64,000 nucleotides of DNA, taken from Sinonovacula constricta (lineage: Eukaryota > Mollusca > Bivalvia > Cardiida > Solecurtidae). Position 1 is the stretch's first letter, and each line of letters starts with the position of its first letter. Below are positions 1 to 29,749 of the stretch, piece by piece. Below the pieces are notes generated by a model that searched no databases, was not told the origin of the DNA, and saw only the letters and a list, made by a program, of their open reading frames with translations. The stretch spans positions 3,095,660 to 3,159,659 of the forward strand of contig CM017567.1 in the NCBI GenBank assembly GCA_007844125.1, in the 5' to 3' direction. The position numbers were made by a program, and so were the translations under genes.

Positions 1-2373
1 TCTATTAAGTGGGGTATTGAATTAAATAACAATGTCTACTAAAATTCAGGAAAATACACACACACACACACACACATATACATATACATACTTAATACAT
101 GTCAATAAAAATAAGAAGGAAGTATTACTCATTGAAACACAGTAAACCGCAATATAGGATTACTAAAAATTACTAAAAAGTAGAAGTGAATTGTAAAGAG
201 TAAAAGAAAATAAAAAATATTACATACAGATTTGACACACAAAAACAATACTTAGAAAAGTACATTAAGTATTTAATTGATCTTATATTGATCCGATTAG
301 CCTAAATTTACTTACATTTTACAATTTAATGCTTATTATAACTTCATGAAGCTGGGTAATGTAACATTGACAAGAAACAAAGTGGATGAAATATAGTTGT
401 TCCGTTTATAAACCCTAGGTATTTATATAAAAAATACAAGACCTATGTTTACATTCTAGGTACGTTAAATGTTTTCTTATATACCACCTATCTATGGCTT
501 GTGTAATGTCGTCAACATGAACCTTATAGAGAATAAGACTGTTATTGTAAAAAGAATAAACAGAGAACAAACAAACAAAAAACAAGTCGGACCTTTAGTT
601 AAAGTGTTTAATTCAGGAAAAAAAGTTTGTTTTCAGATAACAACCCCCTTGTTTGTCTTCGATTGTATAAGCAAATGAGTATTTCAAAGTTAAAATTTAA
701 ACTTGGATGGCATGCATTTTGTTTTAAGGGAAATGTTGACACTACGTTTACTGAAATTGCAAACAAGACGAGGGTTGTTAAATTCAGTTGGAATTTCCTA
801 AACTGTTAGTTTGCCGTTTAAGATCATTTTATTGCATTGCTATGTACGAGGACATTTTCACTATAATAACATATAGCCCAAGATAACACAAACATAACGG
901 ATGTGTTTTATGAAAGAAATGCATGGATAACAAAAATAATTAATGAAGAAAAATGGCATCTATCTGTCTCTCTTTCTCTCTTTCTCTATAACTGTTTATT
1001 TTCTTTGATTTTAATTGCCATTGAAAATGTATGTTTCCTTTTTAAGTGAAATTGAGTATCACTTTTGTTTATTACACAATCATAAAAACACAAGATGAAA
1101 CCAAACAAATTTTGAAATCAAATTAAACAAAGTAAATTGGGAATATAGTCAATATAATTAAAAATATCATACACACATTTATGTACTGTATACTGATTTC
1201 CTTTTTCTTCAATACTTTTTAGTATATAAAATTATTATCATGTTATGTATAAACGTTAAGACGCAATTTATTTCTCTAAAGTAAATACATATTATAAAAA
1301 GAGAATTTGCATAGATTACACGAAGCAACATTCAGCCATACTAAAAATCCAATAAATATAACAAAAATATAAGAATTGTAACGATTAACAAGCATTCTTC
1401 CACTAGCTGTCCGCTAAATTGGTTTTGCCTCATATTTTTTAATGCGTGTTGTTCTTCCCTTAATATGACCAAGTGTACTTTACATGATTAATTCGGCAAG
1501 TTCAAATTAACCGACAAACCTTCTTATGTTACTGCCAAACAATGGCTTACTTGTTGTTGTTTTTTTTTAATTTTACTTCCGAAATTCATGAAATGTTGAC
1601 AGAGAGAAATTGCTGAATGTTGATTTAAACAAGGATAGGAATGTGTTTGAACATGACAAACACGATCTGCATCATCAAAGGTGTGAACATAATTAGCTAT
1701 AACACAAATATTTCTAAGAAGTTAATGCGAAATACCTAGCTGAAAAGTAATCTCAGTTACGTCACATCAATTCTTAGTCGGTTTCTCGCATCTAAACTTA
1801 GAAAAAGATCTTAAAGAAACTGTATATTACAGGGATTTCTCAAATTATGGCTCAGGAGGAAAATCGGTACTGGGTTTGCACTGACAGTACAATGTGTCAA
1901 CACAATAATGAACTACCAGTCTGTGTAAAATTGTTAAAAGGATTATGGGCACGGACAACATTCAAACTTTGCTGACAATTAAAACATTATGCACAAAGAC
2001 AATTAACACGCAATTTATATAAAATTTCATTTGCAAAACATCAAATATAATTATGGATAATTATTGAGAAAAAGTCTGTTTTTTATATTCACAAGAATAA
2101 GTCGCATTTATGTCTTCATACGTGACATTTACAAAGGACTTAGCCGTCTAGACATTAAGTCGTTAATGACCGCGTTACCATGATCCAATGTTAAATTGTT
2201 ATACTGTAATTTTGGCTCTAAGAAAGGGCAAACGTACTTTGCGACATGTTTATAGATTAACGTTATGATTCACAATTTCCATTTAGGTCCATACAGATGT
2301 CTATAAAAATTAAATTAATTTTACAGAAAAATTAACCTAGATGCATCATATTTGTATTTATTTTTAACGTCAT
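1..2373. other. 3' flank of gene A
   Basis: No gene seen. A (CA)n run lies at 56-75 and a pyrimidine-rich run at 960-985. From about 955 to 2373 the sequence aligns with 35800-37385 (3' flank of gene B), for example the shared stretch at 1840-1935 and 36850-36945. An AATAAA on the minus strand at 2357-2362 is only 12 bases past the stop and is not conserved in B, so I do not call it as the polyA signal. Confidence 0.6.
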
Positions 2374-19173
<16,800 letters not shown>

Positions 19174-19238
19174 GGTCTCTAGTTATGCTTTTGATGAAGT
19201 ACTGTAATTGACATAAATCTATTCATGTGAATGTAAGT

Positions 19239-19246
19239 CTTTTATA
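19239..19246 (-). promoter_or_regulatory. Possible TATA box of gene A
   Basis: TATAAAAG on the minus strand, 66 bases before the ATG. This distance would put a start site near 19210 and give a short leader. In AT-rich DNA such a match can occur by chance. Gene B has a looser TATATATA-type match near 54995-55003. Confidence 0.35.
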
Positions 19247-19259
19247 GATTTAGAAAACA

Positions 19260-20480
19260 ACAGCTTGTTTATGAATTCATTTTTTTTTTGCTTTCCAAAA
19301 ATCACACTGTTTAGTCGTATATAACTGTACTAGTATTTCATGTCGCTGACGACACTTGAACAGCGGAAAATTCTTTGAAACTTGAAAGAGTAAATTTTTT
19401 TTGCTATTTTCTTTATACGTATCAATGTATTCCGGAACAACACAATATCTTGCCATGATACAAAAAACAAAATTAAACTCACAACAGAGACAAAGAGACA
19501 TTCCCACTAGACAGTGTGTAAATCGTAAAAAAAGTGTGTACAAAACTTAAGTGAGTACATTTATCTACACCTGCCTATGTTATATGTAATATGTACCTAC
19601 ATACACTCTCTCCCCGGTCTGTTCAGGGGGAGGGGGCGTAATTTTATGTTATTTTTTTTTCGACGCTAGTGGGTACATAATACAATTTTGACAGGAATAT
19701 AAATTTGGTCCCGGTTTAGTTTAAGGCATCTTATACAAACAACAGAATGGTCCATCCTTATTAACATGACATGATACGCATATTCAGAGATAAGTCAGTT
19801 CTTACCCGTTTCACATAACCGTGACTATATAAAAATGTATTCCTCATTTTTCTAAAAACTATTTAATTTCACAATTGTCGTATTAAAACGCGACGTAATG
19901 TAAAATATCGCAGGAAGTTTTATTATTGAATACAGATAGTATAGATCAAGGGCCACTCGTCAACTTATTATTTCGCTAAATTGTCTAAAGCCATTCATGA
20001 CTGTGTTATCAAAATACAGCCATATACGATCAAACAAAAAAGTGAGCCACTTATCACTTTCAAATAGCAACAATAGATCAACCGTTACCTCTGAGTCTCA
20101 AAGGGGTAGACTGTTTTGCTGTTTTTGGTCATTCTGACGAGCACACATATATTGGTGCAGTAATTTCATCCATTAACCTGACAAACCTTCATGCTAGACA
20201 AAGTGGCCCAGAAGTCAGGTCTTTTACTTATAACCTGGCCATCGACTTCGATTATCGCATCCAACATTATTTTGCTGTTTGACATTTTGATGTTTTATTT
20301 TGATGTTTTATTATCACAGTTGTAGAAGATCTAGTTAGCAAAATAGGTAAATAAGAAAAGGTCTTATCAAAATTTCCACTGATATTTAAATTTTATCTAC
20401 CTGTAGACAAAGGCAAACAAGGTAAATATAGATGTGACAAAAACACAGAGACGAGACATAACACACAAAAAGAAAAAACA
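19260..20480. other. Upstream region of gene A, no gene seen
   Basis: AT-rich sequence with no supported reading frame. The segment 20341-20500 recurs inverted at 52433-52605, so it belongs to a dispersed repeat. Confidence 0.5.
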
Positions 20481-20481
20481 T

Positions 20482-21323
20482 CAGTTACCGCCTTGGAACG
20501 GTCAGTCGGCAAAAGGGTCGACTGGGGTGCTTAAACCTGGTTTAAATTTCTTTAAAATAGAAATGGAATTTGTGCACTGCAAGTTTTATAAGCAATGGTT
20601 ATACAATTTAGAAAGTTAAAAAGGTAATGAATACAATGTTATTACAGTTCGTTTAAAGGAACAATGTAAATATACAATCAAAAAGACGGGTTACGTGTTA
20701 AAACTTGCACATGCACATGCAACAACAACAAAGCTGATATTAAGAAATTAAAAAAAAAATAATACAGGGCATATTCAAGATTCGGACTCGCATCTTCCAT
20801 GCCAAATGTTCATTGTTCAAACACATATACTATCATCGCCATCAACTCTATAAGAATGTTACATGTAAAAGAGAGAACATGTTCCAAACTTAATCATAGG
20901 GGCACACCCTGTCTCCCAATAACCTGGATCATTTTTTTTCAAAAGACATCAATTCTCAATGAACAATGTAGAACTATACGTATATAAGAGTCATCCCGGT
21001 CTCTCATTTATACGTCGAAATAAATGCACAATAAAACATTTACAAGTGAGGTTTGGAGTCAATATTGCATCTTCTGTCGTTGCACTAAAGCAGGAAAAAA
21101 ATAGGTAAACACTTTTTGTTTTCTTTTGTTTCATGCGCATGTCTACTTATTAAGAACCATATGGGGCACCCGTTGCGTAGTGCTAGAGTCGCCGATTTGT
21201 AACTCCTCTGTAACTCCTCTGTTTGTTTAGTCTCCCACCGCGTGCGAAGCGAGAGCTGTTCATAACCAGATTAAGCACCCCAGTCGGCCTTTTTGCCGAC
21301 TGACCGTTCCAAGGTAGTGACTG
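20482..21323. repeat. Pair of inverted-repeat arms of a TIR family (20482-20545 and 21264-21323)
   Basis: Two arms of about 60 bases face each other, sharing the core CCGACTGACCGTTCCAAGG and AAGCACCCCAGTCGG. Related arms lie at 27630-27691, 52433-52465, 57080-57111 and 57705-57760. Between them (about 20780-21160) is a partial copy of upstream block Y. The true outer ends of the element are not clear. Confidence 0.6.
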
Positions 21324-21509
21324 TTGGGTTTGCTTTATTTTGTATTAGGCCTGGTCACAAGTTGTATTGTTACTTGTACAACTAACTGGCGTGTGAAATC
21401 TTTATCCTGTGCTTTTTCAAGTTTAAATAAAGGATGTACTCAAATTACTTAGTCATATCTTCTTATTCTTGACAAATCAAAATTATTAGCCAATTTAGCT
21501 TATGAATCT

Positions 21510-24440
21510 TGCCATGACTGGGCAAAAACAATAAGTAGACAAATGAAATTTTCTACTGCATTAACACTTATTTCATCGGAAACATTGTGAGCAGTGTGAA
21601 CTTTAAGACATTTACCCCAATACTTGATAACGCTTACATTGTATTCCTTATGTAGTTTCAAATGCGCAAATGTTAATTTTGTTTCAATTTTATTGATCTA
21701 ACGTACAAGGGATGAAAGATTTTGGGGTTAAATGTGTCGTTTTATACTAACTTTGACACAATATAATATTTGCCGAAAAGGAATTCACCATCGGATAAAA
21801 GCAAGAAAGGTAGTGTACAACACATTTATCGGCTAGAATTGATAGTTTTGTATAAACAAACAAGAATACATATCTCTTAAAGGCGTCAAACATGTACATC
21901 TTATCAGTAATGTCTATCTACTTCGTAAAACCCTATGTAAACAATGTGCAACCCATTCTGGGTGATTTCACACATATATAAGTGAAGCATGAAACCCTGT
22001 GGATCTTTTGATTGTCGATAAAGAACACACTCAATGACTACCATTTACCATTCAAATTTATGTAATTGCTAAACCTATAAAATATGGAAATTCAACAATC
22101 ATATACATAGTATTCTATGGGTAACAAACGTTTACCGAGAACATCTTTCAGTGCATATATAATAAATACTTCTATTTCATTTCGCATTTGGTATTTTTTT
22201 ATAAATGCTATCCTGTAGAGTACCTGCAACATATAGTATAATTTATTTTACCTCTTGAAATGCACAATTGTTTTAACATTTGTTGTAACACTCAGCTAAT
22301 ATTATCTCCCTCATTTTGCTACTATTATGCACATAAAGATTGATATATAAAAACAAAGATTCTATAACTGAAACCGATTCTGTATAAATACCATACACCG
22401 AAGAAAATATATGGCACAATACTATAAACTACAGTAAATTATATCCTATGTTTATATACATTGTCGTATATAAAAATATAAGTCCATCTTCTTCGTATAG
22501 TAGCGATATTAAACACTATAACACCTATTTAAAAGCGCTGTTGATCAAGAGTTCTGTACACAACAACGTCATGTCATATGTAAATGTTCCCCTTTAATGT
22601 TCGAACAAATATATAAAACTAGTCTATATGAGAGGTAACACTCATATATTGCGTTCGGCACAAAATCAGCGAAAAATAGAATCATTGATATTAAGTATAA
22701 TACGTACATTTATTCATTTAGCTCTGTTGAAACAATAATTACAGGCTGCTTTGTAGAAGTAATATATTTCAACATACAGTCAATCAACTATTTAAATTTT
22801 GACTTAGCAGTAATTTAAATCTTTATTTCAAACTGATAACCTATGGCACGCTTTTGGAAGCCAGCTGGCATTAAGTTTGATAAATTTTAATCAACGTTAA
22901 ACAAAATCATCACAGATTGATAAAACATCGTGGAAAATAAACGTTACCAATACACTTAATCGGCACACTTGTTGTAAAAAGTGAATGCAGTTAATGGGTG
23001 TTTATGGTGTATGTAAATACGACGGCTAATACAGTAAACAATACTCTATGCCTCTAAAATAACGTAAGCCCATTATAATGAAACACAAATTAAGTATACC
23101 GGTGAATAAAGCCACGAGACCGATTGAAAACAAACTTAAGTGTGTTTGAAATTAAGGTAAGATATAAATAAATACATATACAAAAAACTAAGGATTAATA
23201 GAAATGAGTATTTACATAACAGTCTGATGGCAAATTACAATTACTGACAAGAAAAGAATTGTACACTCTTGAGATGGCGCAATGTTAATACGCATTGACC
23301 AAATTCGAAAATAACAAAACTTACATGCTCCGGATTAAAAGAGTCCTTTAAGTTCCGCTTTTACGGACACATTCCCAAGACTTGAAACTAATAACCGGTC
23401 CACAAACCACAGCTTATCGCTGACTTCTACAAATCGTCATTGTTACACACAAATATCGATAACTATAATTCAGTTTCGCAACTACTTTATTAAAATCCAT
23501 CGCGGAAGTAAATATACCGCGTGTGTACACACCCTAACCGAAACACAGTGGTGAATCAGCCTGGGGCCACTTACTGGCTAACCCATTTACTAAATGTTCG
23601 AGCATTTATGCGAAACGTTTTAATATTCCTCCGTTCACGCTCGGCTAATTAAGCGACATAATCACTGTTAAACACCAGCTAGTTTGATCGTACGTTTCAA
23701 CATATACTTGTTGTGGAAGTCTTTATTATTTAGTTACAAATTTTTTCAATGTTAACATTTGAATGGTCTTAATATTATAATTATGATAAATGTTGTTAAA
23801 ATTTAAGCCTCGGCTCGAACGTATTGTACAAATTTATGGATCAATACTTATCATCTAATAGAATCACAGGCTTAATATTTTATTTTTTTGTCGCAAAGTT
23901 TTCACACATACGTGTATTATCAAATATAAAATATAAACTAAAAAAAGGTTTGCCTTTAAAGTGATTCAAACCTACAACGCTAATATATCCAACGTATTCA
24001 TAATAGTACAGTTCAAATACATAAGCTGTGAGTTGTCGGTGTTTATTATAAGTCTTCTTGTTTATTTATTCTTTATTTGAGGTATAGTAGCAAAAGTGTA
24101 TGATTAAACGGTCCGTCAATTAACGAATGCGCTTGAAATCTGTCAAAACGTCCCGATATTAGTCGATATTTGCCGACCTCATCTAAGTTCGGCGCGTTCT
24201 TAGTGTTAGTTAACATTGTTTAATAAACCTGTAAACTTGCACAAGACTTGTTTATACTGAATGGATGTTGATGTTAGGTAACATAATCATAAATAATATC
24301 TGGATCATCTGCTGAAACACAATTGTAAATGTGCCACTATAAAATGAATATATGTATCACTATGAATTATACATTCTAATTTTGAAGTTACATTAAAAGA
24401 TAAATCACTCTACACAATCACAACGTCAAATCCCAAAGTA
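21510..24440. repeat. Upstream duplicated block X (copy near gene A)
   Basis: Aligns in the same orientation with 60735-62840, most clearly 23330-23700 with 61515-61900 and 24030-24370 with 62460-62820. No coding frame. It is probably part of the duplicated segment carrying the RPTP gene. Confidence 0.7.
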
Positions 24441-25079
24441 AAACTGTTTTGATTTTAAATTCATAAACAGATTACTGTATGCTTGTTAAATTAGCATACA
24501 GGTAAGACTGGTTATATATCTTGCATATCTCATGGAAACAGGTTGTGTTGGTTTTGATGTATTTATTTGTGTTAGTGGTGAAGACTTATAATAACACGTA
24601 TTACACATATTCATGAAAAACAATAATTCATAAAATTCTTCTACCTATTCCGTATTTGTTCTAAAACTATTACTCTGTAAAAAAGATTGAAATTAATGTT
24701 CTTCAATATTCACATTTTGATTCTACAGCTGGACAACGGTAAGACTCCATAAATAATAAAGGTTACTTCAAGCACAATACCACAATTACATTTATCACTG
24801 AATCTTAACATTCTTGTCATTATCATTCAGGACATTTGCAAGTAAAAGTCTGCATGCAGTGTCCTTTCATGGCGACCTTAATCTAGAGAATAAAATCCAA
24901 CCCCAAACTGGGTTTTTATTCGATGTTACACACTATTAAACGATAGATCAATACTAATGAAATTTTACGCTTCTATTGTATTTTAACATCAAAGCGCTGA
25001 AAAGCAATGTGTATGGGTGGGGTAAGTTTACCTATGTAAGCGATTAAAGGTTTCTAATTAATGGGCTATTTTTTTAAAG

Positions 25080-26260
25080 CTACCCACCTTCTTAATTAGC
25101 AGGGCCGAACAATCGTTGTATTTAAGTCATCCCGGTCTCTAGTTTATGCTTTACGTACATTAAATGAAATGAATGACAGAGTAAATATAAAAAATGACTT
25201 GACTGCTTGCACAATAAAATATCAACAAGTGTTGAGTCCGCAAAAGTCAATTTCAATGATCACCACAACTGTGTTCATAATATGGATTCATCAGACCAAT
25301 GCTTCACGAAACCTTGAATTTGTATTGGCTGTTCAAAGAACGTAAATTCTGAATAGATCAAATTTTCTGTCCATATCAAAAATGGGGACTTTGTCTAACA
25401 AACTAATCGGTAATGATACTTTTAAGAAAGATAACTAAATAAATCCGAAAGAGAAGGGTAGATATTGCTCAGGTGCGCACTCTCGTCATCGTGCACAGAA
25501 CAAAAATTAATATATCCGTGTTTGTTTTGCTTTCTTTGTTTCATCAACATGTACACGAATAGAGAACAACATCTCAATTAGATAAACATTTTCCTAAATA
25601 GGCCTATAAAACAGCATTCCCATAGACGTTCTTCTTTATTTGGTTTATAATGGTACAATGTAAATTTCACGATGATTTAATCGATCTTTGTACGTATTTC
25701 CAATGTTGTTTTGACGGTTATACACAAATAATTAACGTAGCAAAATAAAGCTCCTCCACCAACTCTGAATAGGCGCACAAGCGAAAGCTACGGATATTTG
25801 AATGTTTTTTTTCAGTATGCATATTTTGTGCAGCGGATAGCTGATTGAATATAGTTTAAGGACATACAATGGAAAGAAACGTGTTAAACAAAATTAAGAC
25901 ATGTTCGGATTAAATATAGACACGATTAAGTCACTCTAAATGCGTGTTGAAAATAAAAAGTGTTGAATATGAAAACTAAATTTACCAGGCCTATGACGTA
26001 ATGTAAATTTTTTGATATATTGAATAATCTGGTTAATTTTACACTTTAAATCTTGCGGCATAGCAAACGATTGCGTAAAAATGTAATTTTACAAACAATA
26101 GGATACGGTGTGTTTATTAAATGAAACGAAGCATGCGGTCAATGTAACATTTATGTCTGTTTCTGTTGGTTGCTTATACTCAACCGCATCTTTTCTTGGT
26201 ATGTGAACATATTGACATAAATTAATATAAATTGTGGCGTCAATTACATGTCTGAGTGAA
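25080..26260. repeat. Upstream duplicated block Y (copy near gene A)
   Basis: Aligns in the same orientation with 59330-60547, for example 25136-25190 with 59392-59445 and 26160-26226 with 60480-60545. A shorter, broken copy lies at about 20880-21140. No coding frame. Confidence 0.7.
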
Positions 26261-26636
26261 CAAAACAGTTAATCTCCCATTCAGTCTGATAATGTGGTCA
26301 ATGGGAGATGATCATTGCTGTGTAAAATATGTTGAAGAATTAAAGAGGGCGCTAATTCACATCGCCATACAGAAACATACCAATGATCACGTCCATATTA
26401 ATTATCTCTATCAACAAATAGTGGACTGAATTTTATATGCGTCCGGAATGCACATTCCATCAACCCGATACCGTTTATATCTTAAGCCTTATAGGTGTAT
26501 CGAACTAAAACGTCATCATGGTCAATGAAAGCCAACCTACATAATTGGGTTAGGAAAGGCAGATCAAAGAGTGTTTTCGCAGAATCATTTAAGCAATAGA
26601 AGCTAGTAATACGTACTATTAGGCGTCGTCATCATT

Positions 26637-27065
26637 TCGACTCTAGAAAATTCATGCGTAAAACATTTGACGATATTGACTATGCTACAACAATAAATAG
26701 CTCGCTATTTTGGAAACTTTTTCAATCTAAATCAAGACGTAGAACATCTTCTTAGGTGGTAAATTTACTTTTTATAACAAAACTTATCGTGATCCTAGCA
26801 AAATCACCCAGGCATGGGTTAGTTATTTCGCCGACCTATAGTGACACAGATCACGACGATTATGATCCGACATTTTATATCCACATATTTTATAATCACG
26901 TGACATCGAGCGTTTAGCGTGTAAGATTATGAAGTAATTTACTGAAAATTTTAACCCACTATCTAAATAAGAGGACGATGAAGACATTAAACAGTTACGT
27001 TTTGGCAAAGCATGTGGATTAAATGGTGTGTATGTCGATCACATTAGATATGGCAGCGCAAACGG
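26637..27065 (+). pseudogene. Non-LTR retrotransposon ORF2 remnant, part 1
   Basis: Broken translation contains FDDIDYATTINSSLFWKLFQSKSRR, a DPSKITQAWVSYF-like piece, and LRFGKACGLNGVYVDHIRYGSA, matching the region before and at the start of the LINE reverse transcriptase domain. Several stops and frameshifts. It continues at 27845. Confidence 0.7.
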
Positions 27066-27120
27066 CTTACAAACTTCTTCAACTTTATTTTAAATCACAT
27101 ACTCTTCTAAACCTCTTCTA

Positions 27121-27838
27121 GTTCTTACTTGTTGCTTGGCTTGCATGTGAAATACCTTTGTTCTGTGCCTTTTCGGAGTTTGGTATATGTTGCAATGCTC
27201 ATAGGACTTTGTCATATATTCTTATTGATGATCACAACAATGTTACTTGTGCAGTGTGGCGGTCGTAAAAAATCTCCCGTGCATGTAATCTATGTTGTCA
27301 TTTAATTCATCCTATAAGGATTGTTACGTGTATTTCCTTTAATGGACATTGGACTTTGGTTCTTCAATTCCATCTTCACATGAACAGGATGTTACAACCA
27401 TTTATTTGTCTCTGGTCATGGTTGTCCATGATTCAGAAGTTAAATTCTTTTATAGTCAACCATTTTTGTGTAGTTTTTCAAATCGAAATAATACCATATT
27501 CTTTTCTAAACACTATGTGGACATTATTTTTCAATGACGTCACTACTTTCGTCATAACTTATAGAAAATATCAGCGCTTGGACATTTAGTATTCAAAACT
27601 CGTCAGGAAGTGCGAGGTTAGAGCTCTGTAAACCCGGTTTAAGCACCCCAGTCGGTCCATATTGCCGACTGACCGTTCCAAGGCGGTAACTGTCGGGTTT
27701 GCTCTTTTCGTTAAATGACTCATCACAAATTTGTTCTTACTTTTCGCTTGGCTTGCATGTGAAATACCTTTGTTCTATGCCTTTTCGGAGTTTGGTATAT
27801 GTTGCAATGCTCATAGGACTTTGTCATATATTCTTATT
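27121..27838. mobile_element. Repeat insertion with about 105-base direct repeats inside the LINE remnant
   Basis: 27121-27226 and 27733-27838 are near-identical direct repeats. Between them lie a TIR-family arm (27630-27691) and a segment (27525-27590) that recurs inverted at 57830-57920. The two halves of the LINE reading lie on either side, so this stretch looks inserted. Confidence 0.6.
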
Positions 27839-27844
27839 AAAGAT

Positions 27845-28900
27845 GACATTTTTATTACACACTTCTAGGAAGGTTAAAAGAAAAGGACAGAATCAAACAG
27901 CTATAGAACCATAACTCTATTTCCTCAATTTTTAAACTATATGGATCTATTATTTTATGTAGACTTAAACGAGAGATGACTTTTAAAATGCATCTGCTAC
28001 AAGGTGGCTTTCAAAAAAGGTGTGGGATGTATAATGACCCTATACCTAACTAAGGAAAGCATTTATTATTGCATGGAAAATAAAATCATATGATATTCTT
28101 ATTTTTATAGAAAGTAGACAAGCATTTGATAGAGTCTGGCATGATGTTTTTTTTTTACAAATTACACCAGGCCAGCATCTCTCATCAGCTTTGGCTTAAC
28201 TTGGTCTATCTGAATACTGGTATGTATAGATGTGTCCTTCATAGAAGCCATAGGTCTCTGTGGTTCTTTATCAAACAATCTTTTAGAGAAGGCGGCTTGT
28301 GTTTACGCTTTTTATACTTAATTTAAATTAACGATTTGATTGTAGAAATAGAACGCACGGGAATTGTTTTTGTACCTCTACGGTAGCCGATGATATGCTT
28401 TTGCTATTTCTCTCAGTAAACGGATTACAGCACATGATTGATACGTGCTTTCAGTATTCACGAAGATGGCGAAATCAATACAATCCCGCAAAATGTGACA
28501 TTATTGTATTTAACAAAAGCACAAAGATTGGAGCTAAAACAGAATGTGGTTATTAGGTATAGTATAGATGTCATAAATGAAGTTGCAAAATACACTCACT
28601 TAGGTATAACTTTATTCAAAAAATGTGAGATCGCGGAATTTCACTAGACTAGTAACTTACGAAAAACCTGTTTGATACAATAAATTGTTCCTCCGTTGAT
28701 AGAATCAACTTAGATCCACTTACCTGGAAACTATGTACAATATATAGTGCAGTACTGACCAGGGCACGGTTCTGAGTGTATTTATGGTCTAACTGATCGC
28801 GAGATCACCAGACTAGAGCGTACCCATCACTTATGCATTAAATCCATCCAAGGTTTGTCTATAACCCGTCGGTCAGATATTGCACTGAATAAATAAGCGC
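27845..28900 (+). pseudogene. Non-LTR retrotransposon reverse transcriptase remnant, part 2
   Basis: Frameshifted translation shows LQGGFQK, a RQAFDRVWHD motif (28105-28135), NTGMYRCVLHR, FLYLI-INDL, the catalytic VADDM box near 28384-28400, FQYSRRWRNQYNPAKCDIIVFN, and NLDPLTWKLCTIYSAVLTRARF near 28710-28770. These are typical of LINE reverse transcriptases. Stops and frame breaks make it inactive. Confidence 0.8.
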
Positions 28901-29745
28901 TTAATAACGTTTAAATTATTATAAATGTTGTGGCTTTTAATAACTCAACATGTTACTATTTGCAACGTTAATTATCAAAACTGTGCACTTAAGTTTATGC
29001 TTCCTAGTGATGTGTTTACAGGCTGAATGAAGAAAGAAGACTTATGGCGTTTAAAACACCAAATATAAACTTACATGCTGCATAAGTATAAATTGTAACT
29101 ATTAATAAACGCCATACTGTGAACTTTGTATCAGTTGCATTTATTACATTTTACGTTTTAGAAACATTTGTTTTCTTGCAATTAAATATCCCTTTTTCGC
29201 ATAAACCTCCCAACGCAGATAGTATGTTGTTTTTGTTTTCACGTATATAGACCACTGAGGCTTTTGAAAACTCACTGATAAGTCACCCAAACACAGAGTA
29301 AAATACGCGTAATAAACGTTTACATAGAAACGAAATTTTTGCGCTATTGAATTACAATGCGGAACTAAAATATACCTCAGTGAATAATCGTATAAAATCC
29401 CATACACCCATACGTACATTTGACAATAATTTGCTCACCAGATATGCTAGGCGTATAAATATACATGCTCATACCTAATGGTTTCGCATTTAAACGTTAA
29501 ACATTTACGGAATGAAGTTAAAAAGATGATGCACGGATGATGACGTTGCCTAAACTTGATGTGAAGTATATGTACATTTATATTGCATGCGCCTACCCTA
29601 CACCAGTTGTAAAAGCTATAATGAACCATGAAAGACATACCCTTAATCACAGTATTAATATACGACATGCGTATCTAAGTGCTTCGGTATTTATCACTAA
29701 CATAAGGAAGGGGAAGCAGGGAAATGGGAATTATAAGGTATAGTA
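28900..29745. other. No gene seen
   Basis: AT-rich sequence between the LINE remnant and the minisatellite. Small open frames have no recognisable domain. Confidence 0.5.
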
Positions 29746-29749
29746 GCAA

